A DNA stretch of 64,000 nt from Celeribacter sp. HF31 (GCF_011806455.1 NZ_JAATOT010000008.1:62001-126000), one strand, 5' to 3'; shown: positions 1 to 8,961, numbered from the stretch's first letter. Notes: generated by a model not told the origin, from the letters alone. Made by a program: numbers and translations.

Positions 1-1098
1 TGCGATCCGGGCCTCCTCATCAAGCCGGTTACGGAACACCACGGTTTCCAACTCCGTCCTGATCCCGGTGCGTTTCTCGAACTCTTCCGCCAGCGCCTGA
101 AGCGCGGGCCCAAGGCCCAGATCGTCCAACACCCCCGGCCGCAGATCGCGCGAGATGCGGCGCACTTCGGTCAAGGCGCCGCCCAGCATGTCGAAACTGC
201 GATCCAGACTGGCGGGCGCCTTCGGGTCGCCGGCTTTCAACTGCCGCCGCGCCAGCTCCATCGCGTAACGCACACCGACCAGAATCTGGCTGATCCCGTC
301 ATGCAATTCGCGCGCGACGCGGCCGCGCTCTTCTTCTTGCGTGTCGAAAATCCTCTGGGTCAGTTCCTTGAGTTTCGCGTCGGCCAACCGTCGTTCGCGG
401 ATCGTGATCGTCACACCGGACATGAAAACCAACAGGACCGCCGCCATGGTGATCGCACCGATATAGGCAAAGGTCCGGCGCACGCGGGTCTGGACTTCGG
501 CGCGGGCGGCGGCGACGGATCTCAGCACATCGTCGATGAACACGCCCGTGCCGATCGCCCATTGCCAGTCCTGCAAGCCGATCACATAGCTGATCATCTG
601 TGCCTCCTCATTGGTCGAGGGTTTCGGCCAGAGAAACTCGTGGTAGCCGCCGCCTTGGCGCGCCAGGCGGATCAACTCATCGACGATGGGCGTGCCTGCG
701 CTGTCGGTGAGACCGGCCCAGTTGCGGGTGATCAGATCGGTCTGGCGGGGGGCGACGAGATTGGTGCCGTCATAGTCATAGACGAAAAAATACCCCTCCG
801 TGCCATAGGTCATCGCGGCGAGCGTCTGCGTGACCTTGAGCTTGGCCGCTTCGTCATCGGGAGGGGCGGGGCTATAGTCCGCCGTGATCGAGTTGCGTGC
901 CAGTTGCAGGTAATTCTGAAGCTCTTGACGCTTGGCTTTGAGGATTTGATCCTCCAGTTCCGCGATTTCGCGTTCGGCCATGGTTTTGGACTGATGCGCC
1001 ACCACAAGCGCGATCGCGGCCACCGAGAGGATCAGCGGCAGCGTGGCGAGCAGGAACAATTTGTGCGCGTAGGTCAACTCGGGTCGCAGTCGCATCAT
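1..1098 (-). CDS. Sensor histidine kinase, Cache-type, NarL family (3' end outside window)
   Basis: Inner-membrane histidine kinase; the visible 366 residues run off the left edge before the ATPase domain. The order is a first membrane segment at about residues 12-32, a periplasmic single-Cache sensor domain (with GYFFVYDYDG and a later WQWAIGTGVFIDD), a second membrane segment at about 207-228, and a HisKA_3 dimerisation box EEERGRVARELHDG with phospho-acceptor His266. This H-box type pairs with LuxR-type response regulators, so the regulator is expected beyond the left edge. The ATG at 1098 (MMRLRPEL) is chosen because it sits just before the first membrane segment; a GTG upstream near 1155 is possible. 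It diverges from a TRAP transporter operon, and Cache kinases next to TRAP genes commonly sense the transported organic acid. Domain assignment is firm; the ligand is inferred. Confidence 0.9.
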   Translation of the reverse strand, partial: MMRLRPELTYAHKLFLLATLPLILSVAAIALVVAHQSKTMAEREIAELEDQILKAKRQELQNYLQLARNSITADYSPAPPDDEAAKLKVTQTLAAMTYGTEGYFFVYDYDGTNLVAPRQTDLITRNWAGLTDSAGTPIVDELIRLARQGGGYHEFLWPKPSTNEEAQMISYVIGLQDWQWAIGTGVFIDDVLRSVAAARAEVQTRVRRTFAYIGAITMAAVLLVFMSGVTITIRERRLADAKLKELTQRIFDTQEEERGRVARELHDGISQILVGVRYAMELARRQLKAGDPKAPASLDRSFDMLGGALTEVRRISRDLRPGVLDDLGLGPALQALAEEFEKRTGIRTELETVVFRNRLDEEARIA

Positions 1099-1190
1099 CG
1101 GGTCGGTGTCGGGCTTTCGGGGGTTGATAGCAGAGGAGCGTGAAGGCTTTTGCACCTGCGGAGGATAGCGGCGACTGGGGGCGCGTCAAT

Positions 1191-1213
1191 CATAGGATAT
1201 AGGCATAGGATAT
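1191..1213. repeat. Two tandem copies of CATAGGATAT
   Basis: CATAGGATAT occurs at 1191-1200 and again at 1204-1213, giving a 13-bp period directly upstream of the histidine kinase gene. Function unknown. Confidence 0.6.
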
Positions 1214-1230
1214 GGGATGGCTGCACAGTC

Positions 1231-1269
1231 GTTCCGTAGTAAAGTTACAATATTGACCGCTAACGGAAC
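1231..1269. promoter_or_regulatory. Candidate operator of the TRAP operon
   Basis: GTTCCGT (1231-1237) is inverted as ACGGAAC (1263-1269). A related GTAAAGTT element follows at about 1288 and repeats the AGTAAAGTT at 1238-1246. The dyad lies between the divergent kinase and TRAP genes, where a LuxR-type response regulator would be expected to bind. Inference from position and symmetry only. Confidence 0.35.
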
Positions 1270-1545
1270 ATAAAAAATGCGGAACTGCGTAAAGTTGGGT
1301 ATTTCCTCGCGGCATCGTGAGCGGTAACGTTAACCCACGATCTGGTCCGGTTTTGGCCTGTCCTTTGACGTGTGCATGCTGATTTGCCCAAATATTTCCA
1401 AGGGTTTTGTCTCTGCCGACGTCGTATTCGTGTCGAGAGGCGAAAGATGCAGGAGGCGTCTTGCGCCTTTTGGACCGGGTGAGGGGGGAAGGGGCTGCGG
1501 GATCGGTATAAGAAAACCATAGACCATCTTGGGAGGAAATTATCT

Positions 1546-2643
1546 ATGGATCGTCGTTCTTTTCTGAAAACGTCCGCTCTGGGCGGGGCCTCTGCCGCTG
1601 CTGCGTCCACTTTGGCGGCGCCGATGTATGCACAGGGCAAGCGGACCCTGACCATGGTCACCACCTGGCCGCGCGGTCTGGCGGGCGTTTGGGATTCCGT
1701 TGAGCGTTTTGCCGCCAATGTCGATGCGCTGACCGATGGCCAGCTGACCATCGACGCGAAAGCTGCGGGCGAGCTCGTCGGCGGGCTTGAGGTGTTTGAT
1801 GCCGTGACCGCCGGTCAGGCCGATCTCTATCATGGTTGCGAATATTACTTCACCGGCCAACACCCGGCGCTGGCCTATTTCACCACCGTGCCCTTCGGCA
1901 TGACCGCGCCCGAGATGATGGTGTGGTACTATTCCATGGGCGGTATGGAGCTTCATCACAAACTGGGCGAAATCTTTGGTCTCAAAGGCTTTATTGCCGG
2001 TCAGACCGGCGGTCAGGGCGGCGGTTGGTTCCGCAAGGAGATCACCTCTCCCTCCGACTTCCAGGGTCTGAAGTTCCGCATGCCGGGTCTCGGCGGCGAA
2101 ACCGTGTCGAAACTCGGCGCCTCCGTGCAGGTGCTTCCGGGTGGCGAGATTTACCAAGCGCTGTCTTCCGGCGCGCTCGACGGCACCGAGTGGATCGGCC
2201 CGTGGTCGGACGAGAAACTCGGCCTGCAAGAGGTCTGTGACTTCTACTATCCGGCGGGCTTCCACGAACCCGGCGCGGCGCTTTGCGTGACCTCGAACCT
2301 CGAAGTGTTCGAAAGCCTGAGCCCGATGCAGCAAAAGGCCATCGAGATTGCTGCAGGCGAGTGCCACCAGCACAACTATGCACTCTTTGTGTCGAACAAC
2401 GGCCCCGCTTTGCAGCGACTCATTCAGGGCGGCACCCAGCTCAAGGAATTCTCCGACGATATCTGGTCCGCCTTCGGCAATGCCGCCAAAGAGGTGCTCG
2501 ACGGCTATATGGGGGACGAGATTTTCGCGGAAATCCGGACCTCTTATGAGAGCGCAATGGCGCAGACCTCCGCTTGGATCGGTCGCTCCGACGGTAACTA
2601 CACGCCGCAGCGTGACCGCGTCATGGCGGCTCAGGCCGAATGA
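1546..2643 (+). CDS. TRAP transporter substrate-binding protein, DctP family (TakP-like)
   Basis: Periplasmic solute-binding subunit of a tripartite ATP-independent transporter, 365 residues. It begins with a Tat-type signal (RRSFLK at residues 3-8, then an Ala-rich hydrophobic stretch and a cleavage-like site before QGKRTL), consistent with export of a folded protein. The family signature around the ligand-binding arginine is visible as KFRMPGLGGE, and the hinge region GEIYQALSSGALDGTEW is typical. Sequence style and the long membrane subunits that follow resemble the TakP alpha-keto-acid transporter of Rhodobacter. First gene of the dctP-Q-M order, with a strong Shine-Dalgarno GGAGG nine bases before the ATG. 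The substrate (2-oxo acid or other organic acid) is inferred, not shown. Confidence 0.93.
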   Translation: MDRRSFLKTSALGGASAAAASTLAAPMYAQGKRTLTMVTTWPRGLAGVWDSVERFAANVDALTDGQLTIDAKAAGELVGGLEVFDAVTAGQADLYHGCEYYFTGQHPALAYFTTVPFGMTAPEMMVWYYSMGGMELHHKLGEIFGLKGFIAGQTGGQGGGWFRKEITSPSDFQGLKFRMPGLGGETVSKLGASVQVLPGGEIYQALSSGALDGTEWIGPWSDEKLGLQEVCDFYYPAGFHEPGAALCVTSNLEVFESLSPMQQKAIEIAAGECHQHNYALFVSNNGPALQRLIQGGTQLKEFSDDIWSAFGNAAKEVLDGYMGDEIFAEIRTSYESAMAQTSAWIGRSDGNYTPQRDRVMAAQAE

Positions 2644-2670
2644 TTTTTTCGCAAGATCGCTAAAAACACG

Positions 2671-2697
2671 AAATGCGCGCGGGTTTCGCGCGCATTT
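2671..2697 (+). terminator. GC-rich hairpin between binding-protein and permease genes
   Basis: An 11-bp perfect stem, AAATGCGCGCG (2671-2681) with CGCGCGCATTT (2687-2697), and a 5-base loop follow the binding-protein stop codon. Only a short T stretch follows, so it probably stabilises the upstream message or causes partial termination, giving excess binding protein over permease. Confidence 0.65.
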
Positions 2698-2834
2698 TCG
2701 GCCTTATCACAGGGGTGTCCGGGGTTGTCGTCCGGGGCGCAGGGGCGTAAAGCAGCGCCACAACAAAATACACGAAAACAATACATTCTGGGAACGGGCC
2801 GCAGACCTCGCGGGCCGGGAAGGGGACAGACGAG

Positions 2835-3764
2835 ATGGAAGAACAGACCGGCACGTCTTTCTTCGGGCTCATGGTGGACGCGGTGGTGAGCCTCGTCGTG
2901 AACCTCGGGCTCGGGTTCTGGCATATCATCTATGCGCTCACGCATCCGGGGCTTTGGCTCGATTGGTCGAATAAGGAAAGCCTGTTGCGCTTTGTTTATT
3001 ATGGCGGCTCGAAGGAGCTTTTGTTCGTGTTCTTCGATGTGGTGATCGTGGTCACGGTGATCGGCTTTCTCTATCGGCCTTTGCTCTGGGCGCTGGTGCG
3101 CGGGCTTGAGAAAATCGCCAACACGGCGGGCCGTGTCGCCGCCTGGGCCGGTCTCTTGATGGTGCTGCAACAGATCATGGTGGTGTTCCTTCAGTCGATC
3201 TTCCGTCAGGGCGAGATCACCCTTTCGCCCTTCGGTGGCGGTTTTACCCAATCTGTCGGCTGGTTCTCCGAGAGCCTCAAATTCGAGAACGCCCTCGTCG
3301 TCGCGCTCTGCGTCTCCTACGCGTTCGTACAAGGCAGCCACGTGCGCGTGGACCTCGTCTACGCGGGCGTCAAACACCGCACCAAACGTGTGATCGACAT
3401 GTTCGGGGCGCTATTTTTCATGCTGCCGGTGGCTTTGCTGACCTGGATGTACGCCTGGTTCTTCCTCTGGCGGCACCTGATCACGCCGAAGGTCTCGGCC
3501 TCCGACGCGCTCGACCGTATGCTGATGAAGGCCCGGATCGTGAAGTGGAATGTCGAAACCGTGTCCTTCTCGGCCAACGGGTTCAACGGGTATTTCCTCT
3601 TCAAAATCCTGCTCCTGTGCTTTCTCGTGCTGGTGATCCTTCAGGCGCTGGCCTTCTTCTACCGCTCTTTCCTGGAATTCGTCGAAGGCGAAGACAGCGC
3701 GGGCAAATATCTCGACAAAGACACGCTCGGCGAAGGCGAAGAAGCCTTTGAAGGCACGCATTAA
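2835..3764 (+). CDS. TRAP transporter small permease, DctQ family (long form)
   Basis: Small integral membrane subunit linking the periplasmic binding protein to the large permease. At 309 residues it is clearly longer than the common DctQ subunits of about 160-200 residues. The extra length is an N-terminal part with additional hydrophobic segments (around residues 15-35, 60-90 and 105-125), before the DctQ core containing GSHVRVDLVYAG. It is followed 21 bp later by the large permease gene. The C-terminus is acidic and soluble (EGEDSAGKYLDKDTLGEGEE). The same elongated architecture is known for TakQ-type transporters, which supports the keto-acid assignment for the operon. Confidence 0.88.
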   Translation: MEEQTGTSFFGLMVDAVVSLVVNLGLGFWHIIYALTHPGLWLDWSNKESLLRFVYYGGSKELLFVFFDVVIVVTVIGFLYRPLLWALVRGLEKIANTAGRVAAWAGLLMVLQQIMVVFLQSIFRQGEITLSPFGGGFTQSVGWFSESLKFENALVVALCVSYAFVQGSHVRVDLVYAGVKHRTKRVIDMFGALFFMLPVALLTWMYAWFFLWRHLITPKVSASDALDRMLMKARIVKWNVETVSFSANGFNGYFLFKILLLCFLVLVILQALAFFYRSFLEFVEGEDSAGKYLDKDTLGEGEEAFEGTH

Positions 3765-3785
3765 TTCGGGCGAAGGACCAGACAC

Positions 3786-6140
3786 ATGCTTTTCGGACTT
3801 GATGGCGTAGAAATCGGCCTCATCATCGTATTCCTTTGCCTCTTCGGCGGCATTCTCACCGGCTTTCCGGTGGCCTTCGCCATCGGCGGCGCGGGGCTCA
3901 TGGCTTTCGGCATCATCGCCGCTTTGGACAGCGCGGGCATCCTCGTGCATGAGGCCATCGACACCGGCTCGCAGGCCTACCGCGATCTTGTGAATTCCGG
4001 CGTCAACCCCGCGAACATATCGCATTTCAGGTATCCCGACTTGCCGGTCTACCCTGAGGCGCTCTTCCCCGGCGGTTGGGAGCAGGCGGTGGATCGCAAC
4101 CTGTCCTTCATCGTCAACCGGATGAACGAACGCGTCTTCGCGGGTGCCTCCATCGAGACGCTTCTCGCGGTTCTGATGTTCGTGATGATGGGCATCGTGT
4201 TGGAACGCTCCAAGATTGCCAACGACCTTCTGACCACCATGGCGCGCGTCTTCGGTCCGCTTCCGGGTGGTCTTGCGGTCTCCGTGGTTATCGTCGGCGC
4301 CTTCCTCGCGGCCTCCACCGGCATCGTGGGCGCCACCGTGGTGACCATGGGTCTTTTGTCCCTGCCGACCATGCTGCGTCACGGCTATTCGCCGCAGCTC
4401 GCCACCGGTGTGATCGCCGCCTCGGGCACATTGGGTCAGATCATTCCGCCCTCCATCGTCATCGTGCTTTTGGGCACTCTCGCGGGCGACATCTATTCCG
4501 CCGCCCAAGAAGCCCGCGCGCAGGCCGCCGGTTGTACCGATGCGCTGACCTATCTGGGTGAGCCCGCCGTGGTCTCGGTCGGCACGCTGTTCCAGGCGGC
4601 GATGCTGCCGGGCGTGTTCCTTGCCGGTCTCTACGCGCTCTATGCCTTCGGCTACGCGATGTTCAACCCGTCCAAGGCCCCGCCTGTGCATCTTGAGCAC
4701 ACGAGCCACGAGACCATGACCCGTCGTGACGGTCTGTTGTGGATGCTGGCCGTGCCGGTGCTTCTGATCGGCGCGGCTGTCTTCTCCGGCCAGTTCGGTC
4801 TTGCCGGGTCTCAACAGATTCAGGTGTCCGAGTTCACCGAAGCGGGCGCGACCGCCAGCCTGCGCACCAATGTCTCGGACCAATGTCAGGCCGCGATGAT
4901 TGAGCTGCATGGTCAGCCCGCCTGGGACACCGCCGTCGCTGAACAGGCCGCGATCGAAGCCTCTGGCGGCGCGCAAGGCTCTGTCCAGCGCACGCCGGAA
5001 CAGATCGAGGCCCTGACACTGGACGCCATCGCCAATGCGCCGCTCTTGGGCTCCGGCCTTTTGACCGTCATGGTGCTTTTGGCGATCACCCTGGCCTTTG
5101 GCCGTGGCGTCGCACCGCTGGCCAACCCGGCGCCGCTTTTGATCGGGGCGGGGGGCATTGCCGCTGTGCTGCTGCTCGATGCGCTTCTGGTCGGGCCGTT
5201 GACCAGCTCCGGCACCGCCTTCGTGATCTATCTGATCCCCTTCCTGGCGCTGGCCTACGGGTTGAAATATGCGGCTCTTCATCTCGCCAAGAACGAGCTG
5301 TTCCGCGTCGTCTTCCCGCCGCTGGTGCTGATCGTGGCTGTGCTCGGATCCATCTTGGGCGGTGTGACCAACCCGACTCCGGCCGCCGGTCTCGGTGCGG
5401 GCGGTGCGCTGCTCTTGGCGGCCTACCGCAAGCTCGCGGATCATCACAAGACCAGCAAGATCATCCTCGGTGCCGCTTTCGCCGTCATCGTGATGATCCT
5501 GATCGGGTCGAATTTCGACCTGCGTCTGGGGCGTGGCGATGTGCCGTTTGAGGATTGGGTCGCCTATATCGTGGCCCTCGGCGCCTATTACTTTGCCATG
5601 TTCGGCATTCTCTATGCCTGCTGGGTGCTGTTCTCCGATGGCACTCTGGGCATCGTGGTGCGCGAAACGGCCAAGGTCACCTCCATGGTCTTCACCATCC
5701 TCATCGGCTCGCAGCTTTTGAACCTCGTGGTGATTTCCTTCGGCGGCGAGCATTACATCCAGAGCTTCCTGCGCAGCTTCGACAATGAGTTCACCGTCTT
5801 CTTGCTGGTGATGCTGGTGCTGTTCATTCTGGGCTTTGTGCTCGACTTCCTGGAGATCATCTACATCGTCGTGCCCATCGTCGGCCCGGTGATCTACGGC
5901 GGCACGATGGACCCGAAATGGGTGACGATCATGATCGCCGTGAACCTCCAGACCTCCTTCCTGACACCGCCCTTCGGCTTTGCGCTCTTCTACCTGCGCG
6001 GTGTCGCGCCGCCGTCGGTCACCACCGGGCACATCTACAAGGGCATCATTCCCTTCGTGCTCATTCAGGTGATCGGGCTAGGCATCCTCTGGACCTTCCC
6101 GGATATCGTCACCATCGTGCCGAACCTTCTGGCGAAATAA
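3786..6140 (+). CDS. TRAP transporter large permease, DctM family (long TakM-like form)
   Basis: Sodium-coupled transport channel subunit, 784 residues against about 430 for a standard DctM. The first conserved part (GGILTGFPVAFAIGG) is followed by an insertion of about 80 residues before the conserved helices with STGIVGATVVTMG and GTLGQIIPPSIVIVLLG. A second large insertion, including a polar non-membrane stretch at about residues 340-415, precedes the C-terminal half ending with FLDFLEIIYIVVPI and SFLTPPFGFALFYLRG. All helices carrying the family motifs are present, so it appears intact. It ends the operon and is followed by a strong terminator. Confidence 0.92.
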   Translation: MLFGLDGVEIGLIIVFLCLFGGILTGFPVAFAIGGAGLMAFGIIAALDSAGILVHEAIDTGSQAYRDLVNSGVNPANISHFRYPDLPVYPEALFPGGWEQAVDRNLSFIVNRMNERVFAGASIETLLAVLMFVMMGIVLERSKIANDLLTTMARVFGPLPGGLAVSVVIVGAFLAASTGIVGATVVTMGLLSLPTMLRHGYSPQLATGVIAASGTLGQIIPPSIVIVLLGTLAGDIYSAAQEARAQAAGCTDALTYLGEPAVVSVGTLFQAAMLPGVFLAGLYALYAFGYAMFNPSKAPPVHLEHTSHETMTRRDGLLWMLAVPVLLIGAAVFSGQFGLAGSQQIQVSEFTEAGATASLRTNVSDQCQAAMIELHGQPAWDTAVAEQAAIEASGGAQGSVQRTPEQIEALTLDAIANAPLLGSGLLTVMVLLAITLAFGRGVAPLANPAPLLIGAGGIAAVLLLDALLVGPLTSSGTAFVIYLIPFLALAYGLKYAALHLAKNELFRVVFPPLVLIVAVLGSILGGVTNPTPAAGLGAGGALLLAAYRKLADHHKTSKIILGAAFAVIVMILIGSNFDLRLGRGDVPFEDWVAYIVALGAYYFAMFGILYACWVLFSDGTLGIVVRETAKVTSMVFTILIGSQLLNLVVISFGGEHYIQSFLRSFDNEFTVFLLVMLVLFILGFVLDFLEIIYIVVPIVGPVIYGGTMDPKWVTIMIAVNLQTSFLTPPFGFALFYLRGVAPPSVTTGHIYKGIIPFVLIQVIGLGILWTFPDIVTIVPNLLAK

Positions 6141-6148
6141 CGCCTCTC

Positions 6149-6180
6149 AAAACCCCGCCCCATCGGCGGGGTTTTTCTTT
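6149..6180 (+). terminator. Rho-independent terminator of the TRAP operon
   Basis: An 11-bp stem AAAACCCCGCC / GGCGGGGTTTT with loop CCATC (6149-6175) runs into a T-rich tail. Confidence 0.93.
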
Positions 6181-6263
6181 GTGTGAAAAGAATCCCTTGC
6201 GTCAGATGAAATGTCTTATAAAAAGACTAAGGTATTTATCCCTCGCCCCGCAAAGGAGCCCCC

Positions 6264-6710
6264 ATGTCTTTCCAATCCGCCCGCGCCATCGACCAGATCA
6301 CTGAAGACACCCTTGAGGGCGCGCAGCCGGTGGGGAAGCTGTCGCAACTGAATGAACAGGGCCGGGTGGTCGTCACCCTGTTTCGCGGTTCTGAGGCGAT
6401 GCGAGGCAACGGCGATCTGGGCAAGATCTTTTCGCAGATGATGCTGGTGTTCGAACGCCACGCCCGCCGTCCTCTGGTGAGCCATGGCATGCGCTGTGAT
6501 TGCCTTGGCGCCGACGAGGCGGTGCTGGCGCAATTCGTCCGCCTTGCCGCACGCGGCAAACGTGAGGACGCGACGCTCATGGCCATGCTGATGCTGCGCG
6601 CCGATATTGCGCCGCTGGCTGTCTCCATGGCCGAACAATTGGGCCTTCTGATCGACGCCACGCTGAGGACCGACCCGCGTGCCATGATGGGGACGGTGAA
6701 GGTGCATTGA
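6264..6710 (+). CDS. Conserved hypothetical protein, 148 aa
   Basis: Soluble protein with no signal peptide or membrane segment. I do not recognise a family. The ATG at 6264 follows a good ribosome binding site (AAAGGAG). The sequence looks like a compact mixed alpha/beta or helical protein with one Cys pair, CDC, at the middle (GMRCDCLGADEAV). It is a single-gene unit between two terminators, so it is probably transcribed alone. The codon pattern fits its neighbours, which argues for a real gene. Confidence 0.75.
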   Translation: MSFQSARAIDQITEDTLEGAQPVGKLSQLNEQGRVVVTLFRGSEAMRGNGDLGKIFSQMMLVFERHARRPLVSHGMRCDCLGADEAVLAQFVRLAARGKREDATLMAMLMLRADIAPLAVSMAEQLGLLIDATLRTDPRAMMGTVKVH

Positions 6711-6733
6711 GCCGATCCGGTGATCTCAAAAAC

Positions 6734-6766
6734 AAACGCGGCTATTTGGGCCGCGTTTTTGTTTTA
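6734..6766. terminator. Bidirectional terminator between convergent genes
   Basis: Stem AAACGCGGC (6734-6742) / GCCGCGTTT (6750-6758), with T-run downstream on the plus strand and A-run upstream, serves the 6264 gene and the convergent bpt gene. Confidence 0.88.
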
Positions 6767-7627
6767 AAACTCTGTCGTTGTACGTCCCGAGCCCGGCATA
6801 TTGGGCCCCTGCATATCCGGCAGATCGATCTTCGCCACCTGCTGCGCGATTGGCTCGCTTTCCAGAGGATGGGTGTCTTGGGCAAATTCTTCGGGGTCTT
6901 TCAGGTCGATCCATTGCCCGCCTTGGTAGACTTCAAGCGCCGAGAACCGCGCCTTGTAGCCCATTTTCGGCGACCCCGGCACCCAATAGCCGAGGTAGAC
7001 ATAGGGCAGACCCGCCTCGCGCGCGATCTCGATATGGTCGAGGATCACATAGGTGCCAAGGCTGTCCTTGATCAGATCGGGTTTGTAAAACGAATAGACC
7101 ATCGACAAGCCGTCATCCAAGAGGTCCGTTAGACAGGTTGCGGCCAGCTCGCGCGGACGGCCAGACTCGCCTGGGATGTAATATTCGATGACGCGGGTGC
7201 GGATCGGGGTTTCCTCGATCATCGCGGCGAATTCGAACACATCCATATCGGCCATGCCGCCATCGGCGTGGCGCGTCTCGAGATACTCCCGAAACAGCTC
7301 ATATTGCGCCTCGGTGGCCCAAGGCGAGGTGGCACCGCGTTTCAGGTATTTGTTCTTGTTGATCGCCCGACGCTGCGATTTCGAGGGTTTGAAATCGGCG
7401 ACTCGGATGCGCGCCGAGAGGCAGGCACTGCAATCGGCGCAGGTCGGGCGGTAGAGTACGTTTTGCGACCGGCGAAACCCCTGTTTCGACAGGCTGTCAT
7501 TGAGTTGGTTGGCATTCTCGCCCTGTAAGGAGGTGAACAGCTTTCGCTCCATCCGCCCCTCGAGATAGGGGCAGGGTTGCGGAGCCGTCACGTAAAACTG
7601 CGGCGCTAGGGGGAGGGAGTGACGCAT
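6764..7627 (-). CDS. bpt: Aspartate/glutamate leucyltransferase (arginyltransferase family)
   Basis: Leucyl/phenylalanyl-type aminoacyl-tRNA-protein transferase of the N-end rule pathway. Bacterial Bpt adds leucine to proteins with N-terminal Asp or Glu, marking them for ClpAP. The 287 residues carry the family landmarks in order: [15 protein letters not shown] near residues 19-33, the Cys cluster [11 protein letters not shown] near 59-69, and [16 protein letters not shown] near 222-237. Length is normal. No clear Shine-Dalgarno sequence precedes the ATG at 7627. The older name in Rhodobacteraceae genomes is ate. Confidence 0.93.
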   Translation of the reverse strand: MRHSLPLAPQFYVTAPQPCPYLEGRMERKLFTSLQGENANQLNDSLSKQGFRRSQNVLYRPTCADCSACLSARIRVADFKPSKSQRRAINKNKYLKRGATSPWATEAQYELFREYLETRHADGGMADMDVFEFAAMIEETPIRTRVIEYYIPGESGRPRELAATCLTDLLDDGLSMVYSFYKPDLIKDSLGTYVILDHIEIAREAGLPYVYLGYWVPGSPKMGYKARFSALEVYQGGQWIDLKDPEEFAQDTHPLESEPIAQQVAKIDLPDMQGPNMPGSGRTTTEF

Positions 7628-7713
7628 GGGGTGGACTTACGATGAATTCACAAAGGACGGGTTAACAGCTTGATCAAAAAGGTAGCAACTCAACCGCCAT
7701 TCGCCAAGGGGGA

Positions 7714-7761
7714 CATGTGGAAAAGCCACATGGATGCGACAAAGGGGACCGAACGGCCCCC
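7714..7761 (-). terminator. Hairpins downstream of the RDD gene
   Basis: Reading the minus strand after the RDD gene, GGGG.CCG / CGG.CCCC (7744-7761) is followed by TTTGT, then by a second perfect hairpin CATGTGG / CCACATG (7714-7732). The first is the likelier terminator; its T-run is weak. Confidence 0.5.
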
Positions 7762-7805
7762 ATTTGCCTCAATTTTGAAACTCTTTGGGCGCTATCAGAC
7801 GCGCT

Positions 7806-8294
7806 TTAGTAGCTCGACGGGCGGTTGATCGCCGCAGAGCCAAGCACCAGATCCGACAGGCCTTGGCCGCGCGCCGTGGTGGCCATCAGGACGACGGAGA
7901 CGACTTGCAAAATGCCGGTCGAACACCAGACGGTGAAGAGCAGGGTGTGCAAAACCGCCATGCCGAGATCGAAGCGCGCGCCATTGCGGTCGCGGAACTC
8001 GATCCCCATGAGCCGCATGCCCCAGGTCGCCGATCCGTTGGCGATAGTGATCACGCGATACGCGAAACTCACCACGGCGACGAGGAAGGGGAAAAAGAAG
8101 ATGCCGGTGAAGGCGGTGAACGGAACGATCAGCGCGGCGATGATCACGATCAGGATGAAATCGACCACAAAGGCCAAGGCGCGTTTGGTCGCCACCATAT
8201 CGTAAAAGGCGGGCTGGCGGTCGGGATCGGGAAGGCCCCAGTAGCCATCGTCGTGGCTGTCGGTATATCTGTCTTCTGGCATCATCATACTCAT
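7806..8294 (-). CDS. RDD family membrane protein, 162 aa
   Basis: Polytopic inner-membrane protein of the RDD family, named for conserved Arg-Asp-Asp residues. Here the pattern is KRALAFVVDFILI in the first membrane segment; a second and third follow (VPFTAFTGIFFFPFLVAVVSFAY and AVLHTLLFTVWC), with GSATWGMRLMGIEFRDRNG between them. The biochemical role of most RDD proteins is unknown; some are cation antiporters. It lies 69 bp downstream of the DUF2852 gene on the same strand, so the two may be cotranscribed. Start at 8294 has AGGAGACAGGACA upstream. Confidence 0.85.
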   Translation of the reverse strand: MSMMMPEDRYTDSHDDGYWGLPDPDRQPAFYDMVATKRALAFVVDFILIVIIAALIVPFTAFTGIFFFPFLVAVVSFAYRVITIANGSATWGMRLMGIEFRDRNGARFDLGMAVLHTLLFTVWCSTGILQVVSVVLMATTARGQGLSDLVLGSAAINRPSSY

Positions 8295-8363
8295 TGTCCT
8301 GTCTCCTATGTGGGCCAGCCCCGCCTGCGTTGCAAGGGGACTGGCCGGAGGATTGTCTGAGGA

Positions 8364-8840
8364 TTACGCGTCCTCTTTTTTGTCCGAGCTGTCGTCGTCG
8401 GGCTGCACCTCTGCGGCGCGTTTGGTGCGGTCGTCCATGAACTGGTCGAACTCGGCCTTGTCCTTCGCGGCGCGCAGGCGCTCGAGGAAGGTTTCGAATT
8501 GATCCTGTTCCTCTTCGAGGCGGCGCAGGGTTTCTTCTTTGTAGGCGTCGAACGCCGTGTTGCCGGAGGACCGCGTCGCAGCATGCGCCGCGCGGAAGCG
8601 GTTGCGGGACATGTGGCGACCACGCGGGCCGAATTCAGAACGGTGTTTGCAAGCGAACATTCTTTTGCTCCAGATCATATAAGCGAGAAGGGCGAGGCCG
8701 ACGGGCCAGACAAAGATAAAGCCAAGGACCATAGCCGCGATCCAGGCGCCTTTGCCCTTGTCGTCGAGCCAGGCCTCAGCGCGGCGAAACCAGCTTTGGC
8801 CGGTCCCGGCGGGGGCGTAAGTAGAGGCGACTTGGGTCAT
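8364..8840 (-). CDS. DUF2852 domain protein, 158 aa
   Basis: Small membrane-anchored protein with one hydrophobic segment (AAMVLGFIFVWPVGLALLAYMIW, about residues 35-57), then a soluble, charged, helical tail. The tail includes a coiled-coil-like stretch around ETLRRLEEEQDQFETFLERL and an acidic end. This membrane-plus-coil layout is that of DUF2852 proteins, which are common and uncharacterised in alphaproteobacteria. The gene is read away from a regulatory region that holds two near-identical dyads (8881-8961), so it is probably under specific transcriptional control. Confidence 0.8.
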   Translation of the reverse strand: MTQVASTYAPAGTGQSWFRRAEAWLDDKGKGAWIAAMVLGFIFVWPVGLALLAYMIWSKRMFACKHRSEFGPRGRHMSRNRFRAAHAATRSSGNTAFDAYKEETLRRLEEEQDQFETFLERLRAAKDKAEFDQFMDDRTKRAAEVQPDDDSSDKKEDA

Positions 8841-8880
8841 TTGGGGTTCCCTTTCGAACTGATAACTCTCGTGTTTCGGT

Positions 8881-8961
8881 TGATGTGAATGCTTTTCACA
8901 TTACAAAGATGGGGCGATGGGCCGTGCCGCGCAAGGGGTGATGTGAATGTTTTTTACATTA
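8881..8961. promoter_or_regulatory. Two 23-bp operator-like dyads, 58 bp apart
   Basis: Site A (8881-8903) has arms ATGTGAA and TTCACAT around a 5-base centre. Site B (8939-8961) repeats the same sequence with arms ATGTGAA and TTTACAT. The flanking bases TG and TA are also shared. A further perfect dyad, ACATTAT / ATAATGT, overlaps site B at 8956-8973. All lie between the divergent DUF2852 and GFA genes. The regulator is not identified; the half-site resembles a CRP half-site, but the spacing is 7 rather than 6. Confidence 0.6.

Larger units (their letters stand above)
1099..1545. other. Intergenic region between histidine kinase and TRAP operon
   Basis: No gene seen. It holds the divergent promoters, a 13-bp-period tandem repeat (1191-1213), an inverted repeat (1231-1269) and a strong ribosome binding site, GGGAGGAA, in front of the TRAP binding-protein gene at 1546. 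Confidence 0.6.

Noticed and set aside
3411-6032. Very long open frame on the minus strand opposite the TRAP permeases
   Set aside because: Composition is His/Asp/Arg-rich without any domain, typical of the antisense frame of high-GC membrane-protein genes; the plus strand encodes clear DctQ and DctM.
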